Source: Microcaldota archaeon
GTDB taxonomy: Archaea; Micrarchaeota; Micrarchaeia; Anstonellales; J096
Length of the DNA stretch: 37,268 nucleotides
NCBI GenBank assembly: GCA_015523325.1
Contig: WAKO01000022.1
Location: forward strand, 1-37,268
Direction: 5' to 3'
This document shows positions 1-8,263 of the stretch, piece by piece; the stretch's first letter is position 1; every line of letters begins with the position of its first letter. The notes beneath the pieces are model-generated. The model made no database searches and was not told the origin of the DNA. It saw nothing but the letters and a program-made list of their open reading frames with translations. Made by a program: the position numbers and the translations under genes.

Positions 1-1
1 G

Positions 2-82
2 AAAAAAACCAAAAAGAAGTTAAGAGCAATAGTAAAATTAAAAGAAAAAAACAAAAAAGAGATTAAAAACTTAAAAGAATAA
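2..82 (+). CDS. C-terminal end of an upstream protein (partial)
   Basis: One forward frame is open from the window edge and ends at TAA (80-82), giving about 26 Lys-rich residues that finish KKEIKNLKE. The other two forward frames hit stops earlier or read less like protein. It ends 25 nt before the next start codon, so it could be the tail of a gene co-transcribed with the glucoamylase. Nothing about function can be read. It might also be A-rich intergenic DNA that is open by chance. Confidence 0.35.
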   Translation, partial: KKTKKKLRAIVKLKEKNKKEIKNLKE

Positions 83-94
83 AATTAAAGAAAT

Positions 95-102
95 AGGAGG
101 TG
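95..102 (+). promoter_or_regulatory. Strong Shine-Dalgarno that fixes a TTG start
   Basis: AGGAGGTG lies 5 nt before TTG at 108. It is a near-perfect complement of the archaeal 16S rRNA 3' end. It supports TTG rather than a later ATG as the glucoamylase start. Confidence 0.8.
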
Positions 103-107
103 TTCTT

Positions 108-2093
108 TTGGCTTCTTTAAGCATAGGAAATGAATACATGCTTGTAAACTTTGATGATTCTTTTAGGCTTAAGGATTTTTATTATCCTTATGTTGGATTG
201 GAAAACCATGTTTTAGGAGAGCTTTTTGGAAATAAACATAGGATAGGGGTTTATACAAAAGAAGGTTTTTCTTGGTTAAATAAGAAGGAGTGGGATATAA
301 AAATAAACTATTTGGAAGACACTTTGGTTGGAAAGATTAAAGCTATTAATGAAAGGCTAGGAGTTGCTTTATCAGTAAACACCACAGTCCACCATATAAA
401 ACCGGTGTTTTTGAATAAGGTTACGGTAACTAATTTCTTTCCTTATGAAAGAGAGATTAAGGTTTTCTTCTCTCAGAGCTTTAATATTTATACTTCTTTG
501 TTAGGAAATACTGTTTATTATCATCCTCTTGAAAAAGCGATTATATTTTATAAAGGAAAAAGATACTTCTTAGTTTCTGGTTTTAATGAGGGGAAAGAGT
601 TTGATGATTATGCTTGTGGGGTTTTTGATAAAGAGAAAGGGCTTTTAGGAACTTATAAGGATGCTGAAGATGGAGTTTTAAGCAAAAATCCAGTGGAGCA
701 TGGTTCTGTAGATTCAGTTGTAGGATTTACTCTAAAACTTATTCCATCTTCTTCCAAAAGCTTTTATTATTGGATAGCTGTTGAAAAGAGTTTTAGGAGA
801 ATCAAGGAATTGAACAATTTTGTTAGAGAAATGGATGCGGGAATTTTAATCAATGAAACAGCTCTTTATTGGAGAAAATGGTTAAAGGAAATTTGCTTTG
901 CTGATTTAAGTAAGAAAGTTATAAGATTGTTCAAGCATTCTCTCCTAATAATTAGGCTACATTCTGATTCACAAGGAGGAATACTGGCTTCTGGAGATAG
1001 CATAGTTGGTTTTAAGAAGGACAATTATGCTTATGTTTGGCCTAGAGATGGGGCTTTAGTTGCTAGAGCTTTGGATAGGATGGGTTATAAAGAAATAACT
1101 AATAAGTTTTTCTCTTTTTGCGCTAAAGTAATCTCTAATGATGGATATATGTTACAGAAATACAGACCTGATTACTCGTGTGGCTCTACTTGGCATCCTT
1201 GGATAAGAGAAGGAAAGTTCCAACTTCCTATTCAAGAGGATGAGACTGCTTTGGTTTTATATGCTTTATGGAAAAATTATGAGAAGTATGGAGACGATAA
1301 GTTTGTTCTATCTGTTTATGAGGAGCTAGTCAGGAAACCTTCTGAATTCTTACTCTCTTTTAGAGATAAAGACTTGAAGCTTCCTTCAGAGAGCTATGAT
1401 TTGTGGGAAGAGAAGTTTGGCATTCATACATTCACCGCCTCAACAGTTTATGCTGGTTTAAAAGCAGCTGAAAATTTTGCAAAAGAGTTTGGTTATGATT
1501 ACATAAAGTTTAGAAAGGCTAGTGAGGAGGTTAGGGAAGGGATTCTCTCCTATTTGTTTGATAAAAAGAAGGGTGTATTTATAAAGAGGATATTCAAAAA
1601 AGATGGTGAATGGCATAAAGACCTAACCCCAGATATTAGCAATGGTTATGGAATTTTTGAATTCAATATCTTAGATGTTTTTGATAAAAGAGTTGAATCC
1701 ACAATGAAAGAGTTAGAAGAAAATTTGAGAGTAACAACTAGTGTAGGGGGATTTGCTCGATATAAGGGAGACAAATATTATTTGGAGAGAGAGGACCCAA
1801 GAGTTCCGGGGAATCCATGGTTTATATCAACCCTTTGGTTAGCTGTTTATTACATTGAGAGAGCAAAATCAAAGGAAGATCTGGAAAAACCAAAGAAGTT
1901 GTTGGAATGGGTTGCTAAACATACAACCCCTTCTCTTTTACTCTCAGAACAATTAAACCCTTATAATGGCTCTCCTTTATCAGCCACTCCATTAACTTGG
2001 AGCCATGCAGCTTTTGTTGTTGCTGTAGTTAAATATTTGGATAAAATGGAGGAACTAGGCCTTTATGATGTTTTTTGTAATAAAAAGGATTAA
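108..2093 (+). CDS. GH15 glucoamylase / oligosaccharide amylase
   Basis: Predicted intracellular glycoside hydrolase of family 15, releasing glucose from the non-reducing ends of alpha-glucans such as glycogen or maltooligosaccharides. At 661 aa it has the usual archaeal two-domain layout: an N-terminal beta-sandwich (about 1-260) and a C-terminal (alpha/alpha)6 barrel (about 270-655). Visible barrel motifs are YVWPRDGALVARALD, the acid-rich QEDETALVLYALW (E377/E379, likely general-acid region) and SEQLNPYNGSPLSATPLTWS (E614, likely general base). No signal peptide is present, which suggests turnover of internal polysaccharide. Translation starts at TTG behind a strong Shine-Dalgarno. The family assignment is firm; the exact substrate is inferred. 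The downstream genes run the other way, so it is the last gene of its transcript. Confidence 0.9.
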   Translation: MASLSIGNEYMLVNFDDSFRLKDFYYPYVGLENHVLGELFGNKHRIGVYTKEGFSWLNKKEWDIKINYLEDTLVGKIKAINERLGVALSVNTTVHHIKPVFLNKVTVTNFFPYEREIKVFFSQSFNIYTSLLGNTVYYHPLEKAIIFYKGKRYFLVSGFNEGKEFDDYACGVFDKEKGLLGTYKDAEDGVLSKNPVEHGSVDSVVGFTLKLIPSSSKSFYYWIAVEKSFRRIKELNNFVREMDAGILINETALYWRKWLKEICFADLSKKVIRLFKHSLLIIRLHSDSQGGILASGDSIVGFKKDNYAYVWPRDGALVARALDRMGYKEITNKFFSFCAKVISNDGYMLQKYRPDYSCGSTWHPWIREGKFQLPIQEDETALVLYALWKNYEKYGDDKFVLSVYEELVRKPSEFLLSFRDKDLKLPSESYDLWEEKFGIHTFTASTVYAGLKAAENFAKEFGYDYIKFRKASEEVREGILSYLFDKKKGVFIKRIFKKDGEWHKDLTPDISNGYGIFEFNILDVFDKRVESTMKELEENLRVTTSVGGFARYKGDKYYLEREDPRVPGNPWFISTLWLAVYYIERAKSKEDLEKPKKLLEWVAKHTTPSLLLSEQLNPYNGSPLSATPLTWSHAAFVVAVVKYLDKMEELGLYDVFCNKKD

Positions 2094-2153
2094 GTAAAAA
2101 AGTGAAGAAAAAGCTAAAAAATTAAAGAAAATTGTGTAGATGTTAATGAGTTG

Positions 2154-2426
2154 TTAAGGGGTTGTTGTATTTGTTCCTTCACTTAAATTTTCCTCTATTC
2201 CTTCTATTTCCTCTGTAACATTTAACAGCTCCTCAAGCTCCCTTATCTCCTCAGTTAAGTTTTCCTCAATTTGATCAAGCTCTTGATTTTCTACTTCTTC
2301 TGTTTCTTCTCCCAAATTTTCTTGAATTTGCTCCTCTTGCATTTGCATTTCCTCCATTTGTTGATTTGCGACACAACCAGCAAGTAACAACAAAGCTAGA
2401 AAAGAAAGGTAAAACAATGCTTTCAT
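2154..2426 (-). CDS. Small Glu-rich lipoprotein
   Basis: A 90-aa protein with a hydrophobic N-terminal signal ending in a lipobox (LLLLAGC, Cys at about 18), so it is probably lipid-anchored at the outer face of the membrane. The mature part is almost entirely Glu, Gln, Asn, Leu and Met, with the heptad look of a coiled coil and NVTE/NLSE/NLTE-type sequons. Its ATG is 1 nt after the stop of the upstream coiled-coil gene and is preceded by GGGAGGGAT, so the two are one operon and the products may pair through their coiled coils (inference). I recognise no family. Low-complexity composition makes homology calls unsafe. Confidence 0.75.
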   Translation of the reverse strand: MKALFYLSFLALLLLAGCVANQQMEEMQMQEEQIQENLGEETEEVENQELDQIEENLTEEIRELEELLNVTEEIEGIEENLSEGTNTTTP

Positions 2427-2427
2427 T

Positions 2428-3249
2428 CTATCCCTCCCTAATTGATTCTTTTAGTCTTTTTATTAATTCTTTTATTTCTCCAAATATCTCTTTTGTTTCT
2501 TTAACAACACCTCTTATTTCTTCCCTTGCTTCTTTTAAAAGAGCTCTTAGCTCTTCTCCTTCAGCTTGTTCAAGCCTCTCCTCAATTTGGTCAATCCTTT
2601 CTTCAAGCTCTCTCAATCTGTTCTTAATTTCTCCTAACCTTTCTCTTGCGAATGAAACATCCTTACCTTTTTCTTCAATTCTCTCTAAAACATTCTCTAT
2701 TTTTTCTAGCGCATTTTCTATTCTCTCTGTTATTAAGTCTGCTTTCTTTAGGGTTAATTCAACCATCACTTTAACTCTTTCCTCTTTATCTTCCTCTAAA
2801 CTTTCCTTTACCTCCATTATTCTTCTTTTCACCTCAAGCTCATTCCTAGATTTTTCAATTTCTTCTTTCTTTTTCTCCAACATTTCTTTTTTCTCCTCTA
2901 GTTTCCTCTTTATTCTCTCATATTCCTCTTCAGGAAGCTTATCTTTGTTTTCCTCCAACTTTTCTTTTGCTTTTTCAATTCTTTCAATGGCTGTTAATAT
3001 TCCTATCCCTGCCTTTTCTTTTGCAACCTCTAATCCTCTAATCCTAATCGGTTTTTCCTCTTTTTTTTCTTCTTTCTCTCCAGTTTCTTGGGTTGCTTCT
3101 TCCTCCATATTGTTTTCTTTTTCTACTTCTTCTTTAACTTCCTCCATACTTTTCTCTTCTTCAACTTCACTTTCATTTATTTCTCCATGCATGACTGGAA
3201 ATGCAACACTTATCAACAAAAGCATAGCCATGATTGCCAAAACCTTCAT
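2428..3249 (-). CDS. Secreted or periplasmic coiled-coil protein
   Basis: A 273-aa protein with an N-terminal signal peptide (MKVLAIMAMLLLISVAFPV, probable cleavage near residue 22), then an acidic Glu-rich linker to about residue 65, then nearly 200 residues of Glu/Lys/Leu/Ile heptads predicted to form a long coiled coil. There are no cysteines and no recognisable enzymatic motif. It is the first gene of a two-gene minus-strand operon with the lipoprotein. Its start follows GAGGGGAT. A role as a cell-surface spacer or structural rod is inference from composition only. The plus-strand frame opposite is Ser/Phe-rich, the expected shadow of a Glu/Lys-rich gene. Confidence 0.75.
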   Translation of the reverse strand: MKVLAIMAMLLLISVAFPVMHGEINESEVEEEKSMEEVKEEVEKENNMEEEATQETGEKEEKKEEKPIRIRGLEVAKEKAGIGILTAIERIEKAKEKLEENKDKLPEEEYERIKRKLEEKKEMLEKKKEEIEKSRNELEVKRRIMEVKESLEEDKEERVKVMVELTLKKADLITERIENALEKIENVLERIEEKGKDVSFARERLGEIKNRLRELEERIDQIEERLEQAEGEELRALLKEAREEIRGVVKETKEIFGEIKELIKRLKESIREG

Positions 3250-3322
3250 TTTATCCCCTCTTTCCTACATTCAATTTAAGTTAGCACTACTTAAACCAAT
3301 AAAAATCTTTCTTTGTAGAAAA

Positions 3323-3330
3323 ACATATAA
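3323..3330 (+). promoter_or_regulatory. TATA-like box before the tRNA-Gly repeat leader
   Basis: ACATATAA sits just ahead of the first GC-rich unit. It is the nearest AT-rich promoter-like element upstream of tRNA-Gly, so transcription may start within the first repeat unit and run through the repeats into the tRNA. Only the sequence resemblance supports this. Confidence 0.35.
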
Positions 3331-3336
3331 GCTAGA

Positions 3337-3588
3337 GGCTTAGAAAAGCCTTAGCTTTGGGAACCTAAGAAAGGCCTTTCTGGAGGGTTCACGGGGGGCA
3401 CGGCCCCGTGATGAAAAAGGCTTAGAAAAGCCTTAGCTTTGGGAACCTAAGAAAGGCCTTTCTGGAGGGTTCACGGGGGGCACGGCCCCGTGAGGGCAAG
3501 GCCCAAAAAAGCATCTGAGGGCCTTAGCTTTGGGGTGCCTAAAAATGACCATTCGGGAGGGTTGATAAGGGGGGCTTGGCCCCTTATA
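3337..3588 (+). repeat. GC-rich hairpin repeat cluster A (tRNA-Gly leader)
   Basis: Two identical 75-bp units (3337-3411 and 3419-3493) are followed by a diverged third unit that ends 1 nt before tRNA-Gly. Each full unit has a small stem GGCTT/AAGCC, a middle stem GAACCT/AGGGTTC, and a terminal stem CACGGGG/CCCCGTG with a 7-nt loop GGCACGG (3390-3410 and 3472-3492). In the third unit the terminal stem is TAAGGGG/CCCCTTA with loop GGCTTGG (3566-3586): both arms changed together. The cluster contrasts sharply with the AT-rich surroundings. The same family lies 5' of tRNA-Ala and tRNA-Leu. It fills the 339 bases between the coiled-coil gene and the tRNA; no protein gene is supported there. Confidence 0.9.
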
Positions 3589-3659
3589 GCGGCAGTAGTC
3601 TAGGGGTAGGACACGGCCCTGCCACGGCCGAGGCCCGGGTTCAATTCCCGGCTGCCGCA
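3589..3659 (+). tRNA. tRNA-Gly (anticodon GCC)
   Basis: The cloverleaf closes fully: acceptor GCGGCAG/CTGCCGC, D stem GTC/GAC, anticodon stem CGGCC/GGCCG with loop CTGCCAC, T stem CCGGG/CCCGG around TTCAATT, and discriminator A at 3659. No intron and no encoded CCA. Its 5' end follows the terminal hairpin of repeat cluster A almost directly, and its 3' end touches the stop codon of the convergent pilin-like gene. Confidence 0.95.
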
Positions 3660-4046
3660 TTACTCTATTATAACAACATCTCTGGTGGAGTCATAACTCA
3701 TTATTGCATTTACAGAGATTGATTTAACTTCTATGTTCTCCCCTATGTTTGCAAGTCTTTGTAAGCTATATTGATTTGCTTTCTTAAATATAAAACAAGG
3801 CTCTATGGCCTCTCTAGGGGCTTCTTCATAAAAGTAATCTCTACAAGTTTTTGCGTAAGCTATAAAGTCTTCTTCTCCTAAATTAGAGGCTTCAATAACT
3901 ATGGGAAACTCTATTTTCTTTTCAACCTCTGCCTCAACTCTTCTCTCTAAGTTATCAAATATAGATGACAATATTAGTGAAACTAAAGCTAATATTAGAA
4001 TGGCTATGAATACTCTAACTACTACTTCAAATGCTAATTCAACCAT
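3660..4046 (-). CDS. Pilin-like membrane protein, last gene of pilus operon
   Basis: A 128-aa protein with one N-terminal hydrophobic helix (about 8-30) followed by a soluble domain with two cysteines (in KTCRDY and EPCFIF). The N-terminal helix plus small globular head is the layout of archaeal type IV pilin-like or TadE-like proteins, but there is no clear class III cleavage motif. It overlaps the preceding pilin-like gene by 8 nt and is the last gene of the operon that starts with the secretion ATPase. It probably acts as a minor structural subunit of the appendage (inference from context). Its stop codon lies directly beside tRNA-Gly. Confidence 0.7.
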   Translation of the reverse strand: MVELAFEVVVRVFIAILILALVSLILSSIFDNLERRVEAEVEKKIEFPIVIEASNLGEEDFIAYAKTCRDYFYEEAPREAIEPCFIFKKANQYSLQRLANIGENIEVKSISVNAIMSYDSTRDVVIIE

Positions 4047-4380
4047 TTATTATCACTTCCCCATCCTCAATAAAAACTGTTATTGAGTTTGTTTCTCCCT
4101 CTATGTTTATTGAAAAATTCTCTAAAGACACTCCATTATTTTGAAGTTCCTTCTCTATATAAGTTTTATTTAACTCTTCCTTCAATAAAATTGAGGTGTA
4201 ATTTGTTTTTCCTAAATAAACCTCTATTATTTTCTCTATTGCTTTCTCTTTTTCTAATTTTAATGGAGGTTTTACCAAAGTTGTTGATAGGTATTCAACT
4301 TGAGGTAAAAATGCTAGAACTAGTGCAAATAAGCTTAATGAAAGGATTATGTATACTACAGCATCTAAAGCAATTTGCAC
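4039..4380 (-). CDS. Pilin-like membrane protein
   Basis: A 113-aa protein with an N-terminal hydrophobic stretch (about 4-27) and a short extracytoplasmic domain containing N-glycosylation-type sequons (NYT, NKT, NFS). It lies between two other small single-helix proteins in the same operon, 14 nt after one and overlapping the next by 8 nt. Size, topology and position next to a FlaJ/TadC-like protein suggest a minor pilin. I see no family-specific motif, so the call rests on architecture and context. Confidence 0.65.
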   Translation of the reverse strand: MQIALDAVVYIILSLSLFALVLAFLPQVEYLSTTLVKPPLKLEKEKAIEKIIEVYLGKTNYTSILLKEELNKTYIEKELQNNGVSLENFSINIEGETNSITVFIEDGEVIING

Positions 4381-4394
4381 TTTTAATCCCCTCT

Positions 4395-4661
4395 TTATCT
4401 CAATATAACAGTAAATGTTTTGGTTGTCTTGTTTAAATATATTTCTCCATAACTTCCCTCTCCAATAACGCTTATGTTCATTCTTTTTAACTCTTCTTTT
4501 GTGTAAGGAATAAATCCTTCATAACATTTGTATTCACACTCATTCTTAAATTTTTCAAAATCCACCTTTGTTTTTTCCCACACATTGCTTATGAGTATAA
4601 CTAGGGAGATTGCTATTAATGCAGCTATGGCCTCAACAAGAAATGAGGAAAATCCTTTCAT
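4395..4661 (-). CDS. Type IV prepilin-like protein
   Basis: An 88-aa protein that begins MKGFSSFLVEAIAALIAISL. This resembles an archaeal class III (prepilin) signal: a charged residue and Gly, then a hydrophobic helix carrying one Glu. It is the best pilin candidate of the three small proteins. Cleavage would fall after Gly3, by a PibD/FlaK-type peptidase that is not in this window. The head domain has two cysteines close together (CEYKC), possibly a disulfide. Its ATG overlaps the stop of the platform gene (ATGA, 4658-4661), so translation is probably coupled. Confidence 0.7.
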   Translation of the reverse strand: MKGFSSFLVEAIAALIAISLVILISNVWEKTKVDFEKFKNECEYKCYEGFIPYTKEELKRMNISVIGEGSYGEIYLNKTTKTFTVILR

Positions 4662-6229
4662 AGATATATCACACTCAAGTTTATGAAGTATGAAGAAAGC
4701 AAATAAGTTAGTGTAAACACAACAAAGGCTTTAAGCATATTTTTCGCTAACTCTGTGAAAAAGTAAAACACATCCTTCCTTCCTTCTAGTTTTATTGAGA
4801 AATATGTTAAGATTATTGTCATTTCGAAGGTGTAGAGAGCTAGTATTAATGTTAGATAATAGGTTTCAACCTCTATGCTAAAGAATTCTAGCTCTTGAGT
4901 TCCTAGTATTCCTAAGATTACCTCTAAAGAATCGGAAAAAGAGGCTGAAACAGCAGCTATAATAGGGATTATTAGTATGAGGAGGAGTTTTGAGGATTGA
5001 TAGAGCTCCTCATTTATAAACCTTATTTTCTCCTCCGCTTCTCTCCTTAAGTTAAAGTAGTGAGATATAACTTCTGAAATCTCTTCAACAATATCCTTTT
5101 TGCTAGCTTCCCTAAGTATGTCTAAAAAGTAGGAGTAGTTTGACAAAACTTGGGAAGTGCTTAAGTTATCTTTTCCTAACAAAAACATCTTTGAGTTTAA
5201 GTTTATCCCTTCTTTTTTTTCAGCCTCAATCATAGCCCTCTCAAATATAACCCCTTTTGCTAATTGTTTTGCTAAAACCATGAAAAATGCAGGAAATTTT
5301 TCTATTAATTTGTATTTCTCTATCAAATCTTTGTAATCCTCCCTATATATTAAGTGGGTGAGGGCATAAAATGCTAAAGAAGCCATAAAGAAAGAAGTTA
5401 GGGTATAAACACTGTTTTGAGAGAAGAAAGAAATTAGCAGAGCTAAAGAAAATAAGATAAAGAATAGAATTGCTGTGTATTGAACTTGTTTGTCTTTTAT
5501 TGAATAGAAAGATGGTTTTGGTATTAGATGGATAGTGTAATACTCAAGCATAGCTAGGGAAAGTAGGGGTAAGAGGATGTTAAAAACAACAAAAATGCTT
5601 GGAGTGTTTATTAGTTCTTCTAAAAATATTACTGCTAATGGAAGGAGGATAAGCAAAAACACTGGGAATACAACTAATATAGAAAACACAACCCTTATTG
5701 GATTTACGGACTTGCTACTCTTTTGTAGTATTAAGGAAAATATTGAATTTCCATGATATGTTAATGATTTCTTTATCCCCTCTAAAACATTTTTCCTCTC
5801 TTTTAGAGAGTTTTTTAACAACAAAACAACATCTGGAAATGAAGGATCAACTTGTTGTATAAATCCTTCTTTAAATTCTTCCTCTATCTTTTTGTTTTTT
5901 GATTTTGTTAGGTTTTTCCAAACCTTTCTTTTAACTTCTTTTATGAATTCACTGTTTAGCCTTTCCAAAGATCTTAATGAATATTTTAAGGAGTTAAACA
6001 CATCCTTGTAAATATAAGAGAAAGAAGCTAGAGTTAGTGAGAATATAAAGGAATATTCAAGCTCTTTATGCTTTGTTTTCTCTAATTGGTAGTGAGGGTA
6101 AAGATAATATATTATTCCTAGAGAAATTGGGATAAATATAAGGATAGGGGTGAAAAGTCTAGATAAGAAGTAAAACACAACAAATAGAAATAAAAATACT
6201 AAGAGAGCCTTTAATTTTCTTTTTTCCAT
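4658..6229 (-). CDS. FlaJ/TadC-type pilus assembly membrane platform
   Basis: A 523-aa integral membrane protein with clusters of hydrophobic helices near residues 8-45, 178-235, 250-292 and 415-523, separated by charged cytoplasmic helical segments. This is the arrangement of archaeal FlaJ/TadC-like (T2SSF) platform proteins, which have two T2SSF-type domains and anchor the ATPase at the membrane. It lies 12 nt after the secretion ATPase gene and overlaps the prepilin-like gene by 4 nt. Sequence conservation is weak, so the call combines topology, length and the neighbouring ATPase. The appendage type (adhesive pilus or archaellum-like) cannot be told. Confidence 0.8.
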   Translation of the reverse strand: MEKRKLKALLVFLFLFVVFYFLSRLFTPILIFIPISLGIIYYLYPHYQLEKTKHKELEYSFIFSLTLASFSYIYKDVFNSLKYSLRSLERLNSEFIKEVKRKVWKNLTKSKNKKIEEEFKEGFIQQVDPSFPDVVLLLKNSLKERKNVLEGIKKSLTYHGNSIFSLILQKSSKSVNPIRVVFSILVVFPVFLLILLPLAVIFLEELINTPSIFVVFNILLPLLSLAMLEYYTIHLIPKPSFYSIKDKQVQYTAILFFILFSLALLISFFSQNSVYTLTSFFMASLAFYALTHLIYREDYKDLIEKYKLIEKFPAFFMVLAKQLAKGVIFERAMIEAEKKEGINLNSKMFLLGKDNLSTSQVLSNYSYFLDILREASKKDIVEEISEVISHYFNLRREAEEKIRFINEELYQSSKLLLILIIPIIAAVSASFSDSLEVILGILGTQELEFFSIEVETYYLTLILALYTFEMTIILTYFSIKLEGRKDVFYFFTELAKNMLKAFVVFTLTYLLSSYFINLSVIYL

Positions 6230-6241
6230 ACTATCCCTGAT

Positions 6242-8263
6242 TTAATGCATCTTTTCTTTCAACTCTTTTTTGAATTCTTCAAAAGGTTTCTTTTCCTCTA
6301 ACTTTGAAATGAAAATAGAGTTGTACTTTATAACTTTTTCAGGAGATAGGGCAGTGGGATCTTTTTTTGAGAGTTCTATGATGTACTTTATTTGCTTCTC
6401 TTTCTCTTTTATCATCTTTATTAGATCTTTTTTACTAAACCTTGAGGGCATATGGGAAGCTATTTTTTCTAATACTCTGCTTTTTTCCAATTTGTATTGG
6501 TATTTCCCTCTTGAATAGCCAATTATCTCTAAAAATGCTTTTTCCTTTAGAGGGTCTTCTTGCCATTCTTTCTTTAGCTCAGTTATTCCTATTAGTTTTC
6601 TTTCCCTCCTTTCTGTTGAAGGAGTTTTAAGTAAAGAGAGCATAACTATTACATCAGTAGCTTTAAATGACGTTTTCTTTACTCCTAAATCATTTGTTAC
6701 TCTATCATAAACTCCATATGGGGATTCAGCATGAATTGTTCCTCCAACAAAGTTGGATAAAGCCCCTACCCTCATAGCCTCGTAAAGAGCTAAGGTTTCC
6801 TCTCCCCTAGCCTCTCCTAATATCAAGCAAGAATCTCCAAGTCTTAGAGATGCTTTTAATGCATCTTTAGCTTCTATATAATATTCTGAAATAGAGAGAA
6901 ATGATTTGCTTTTTAATGAAACTACATTGTAGTTGTTCTTTATTAGGGTTGATAGAGGAAGCTCCAAAGTGTCCTCTATTACAAGAATCCTATATTTTGA
7001 TGGAAGTTCAAATAATAAAGCGCCTAACAAAGTTGTTTTTCCACTTCCTCTTCCTCCAGCTATTAACATTGAAATTCCAAAGAGGGAGACAATGCTTAAG
7101 TAGGCTGCAGCCTCTAAAGGCAATGTTCCGCTCTTAACCAAAAATGGAAGGGTTATTGGAACCTCTCTATGTTTTCTTATTGCTATTGATATTCCTTCTG
7201 TGTTTAGAGGAGGATGTACTAAAGCCACTCTTACCATTGACTTTCTGTGAGAAATGTTTCCATCCAATACAGGGTGGGTTTCGTCTAGAGGTTTATTGTT
7301 TTCTAATTTTATTTTTGTTACCCACTCCTCTATGTTTGAAGTTGTAGGAAATATATTTGTCTTCATTTCCTCAAAATCATTATGATAAATATATATTGAT
7401 TCTTCCCCTCTGTTAACATAGATATCTTGGATTTTTTCATCTAATAAGAGAATGTCAATAACTCCATACCCCACAGTATTTCTAGTTATAATGTGAATTA
7501 GCTTTTTTGTTAGCTCAGGAGTTATCACAAACTTTTCTTCCTCATTTTTTTCTTCCTCTCCTCCTTTATCTTTCCCCTCATTAGGATTTCCAATTAGTTC
7601 TTCCAAGTTCTCAACTAAATACCTTCTAACCATGTTTTCTACTATTTCCTTAGGATTTTCTTCTTCTAGGAGGTTAATGTTTTCTTCTATTTTATTTATT
7701 ATTGATTTTACTAGTCTCTCCTCCATTTCACTCAAGCTAAATTCAGAAGGAATTAAGTAATAATAGTTTTCTATACCCTCTTTATAAACTACTACAGAAG
7801 ACCCATCCTCTAAGTCATAGGAAAATAACCTTTTTGCTTTAAAGTTAGAAAACATAGTTGAAGAGAGTTTGCTTCTTTCAAAAGGAATCAATTCAAAGTG
7901 TTGTTTATACAAATCTAGTTTTTCCATTCTTTTTATTAATTCTTTTATTGCCAACCTATAATCTTCACATTTACAGTTAGACTTTTTTAGTTCTGATTTG
8001 AGCTCTTTGTAAAGTAGATAGGGATTATAAATCAAGCTGTCTAGCTCAATTTTACAAGAGCATTTTTTTGCTATCTCATTAAGATAAGCTTTAAAGCTTG
8101 TTATTAGGTTTAGGTAATCCTTTGCTTTTTTTATTTCAACCTCTGGATAGGTTTTTATTGTGGTTCCGTAAAATGTTATCTTTTCAACTATTGGCGTTTT
8201 TTCTATCTCTTTTAGAAGTATTTCTAAATTATTCTCTCCTTTATCCTTTAATTTAAGTTCCAT
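6242..8263 (-). CDS. Type II/IV secretion ATPase (FlaI/TadA family)
   Basis: A 673-aa ATPase that would power assembly of a type IV pilus-like structure. The C-terminal motor has a Walker A GGRGSGKT at residues 403-410, the Walker B-region signature LGEARGEE near 480, and a His-box GGTIHAES, all typical of GspE/FlaI hexamers. The N-terminal 250 residues are family-variable and contain a Cys cluster (CSCKIE, CKCEDY) and an acidic linker near 230-245. The four cysteines in CxC pairs might bind metal (inference). It is the first gene of the operon. An A/T-rich box about 25 nt upstream (around 8283-8295) and no Shine-Dalgarno suggest a leaderless transcript. Confidence 0.92.
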   Translation of the reverse strand: MELKLKDKGENNLEILLKEIEKTPIVEKITFYGTTIKTYPEVEIKKAKDYLNLITSFKAYLNEIAKKCSCKIELDSLIYNPYLLYKELKSELKKSNCKCEDYRLAIKELIKRMEKLDLYKQHFELIPFERSKLSSTMFSNFKAKRLFSYDLEDGSSVVVYKEGIENYYYLIPSEFSLSEMEERLVKSIINKIEENINLLEEENPKEIVENMVRRYLVENLEELIGNPNEGKDKGGEEEKNEEEKFVITPELTKKLIHIITRNTVGYGVIDILLLDEKIQDIYVNRGEESIYIYHNDFEEMKTNIFPTTSNIEEWVTKIKLENNKPLDETHPVLDGNISHRKSMVRVALVHPPLNTEGISIAIRKHREVPITLPFLVKSGTLPLEAAAYLSIVSLFGISMLIAGGRGSGKTTLLGALLFELPSKYRILVIEDTLELPLSTLIKNNYNVVSLKSKSFLSISEYYIEAKDALKASLRLGDSCLILGEARGEETLALYEAMRVGALSNFVGGTIHAESPYGVYDRVTNDLGVKKTSFKATDVIVMLSLLKTPSTERRERKLIGITELKKEWQEDPLKEKAFLEIIGYSRGKYQYKLEKSRVLEKIASHMPSRFSKKDLIKMIKEKEKQIKYIIELSKKDPTALSPEKVIKYNSIFISKLEEKKPFEEFKKELKEKMH

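Noticed and set aside
2366..3343. 325-aa plus-strand ORF rich in Ser, Phe and Leu
   Set aside because: It is the shadow of the Glu/Lys-rich coiled-coil gene; signal peptides and ribosome-binding sites support the minus-strand genes.
3337..3588. CRISPR array
   Set aside because: Units are nearly contiguous, with 7-nt or no spacers, and form multiple hairpins; there are no cas genes.
3433..3660. 75-aa minus-strand ORF through repeat cluster A and tRNA-Gly
   Set aside because: It is antisense to a tRNA and GC-rich repeats; the Pro/Gly/Arg-rich start (RQPGIEPGPRPWQG) is the typical false ORF from a tRNA complement.
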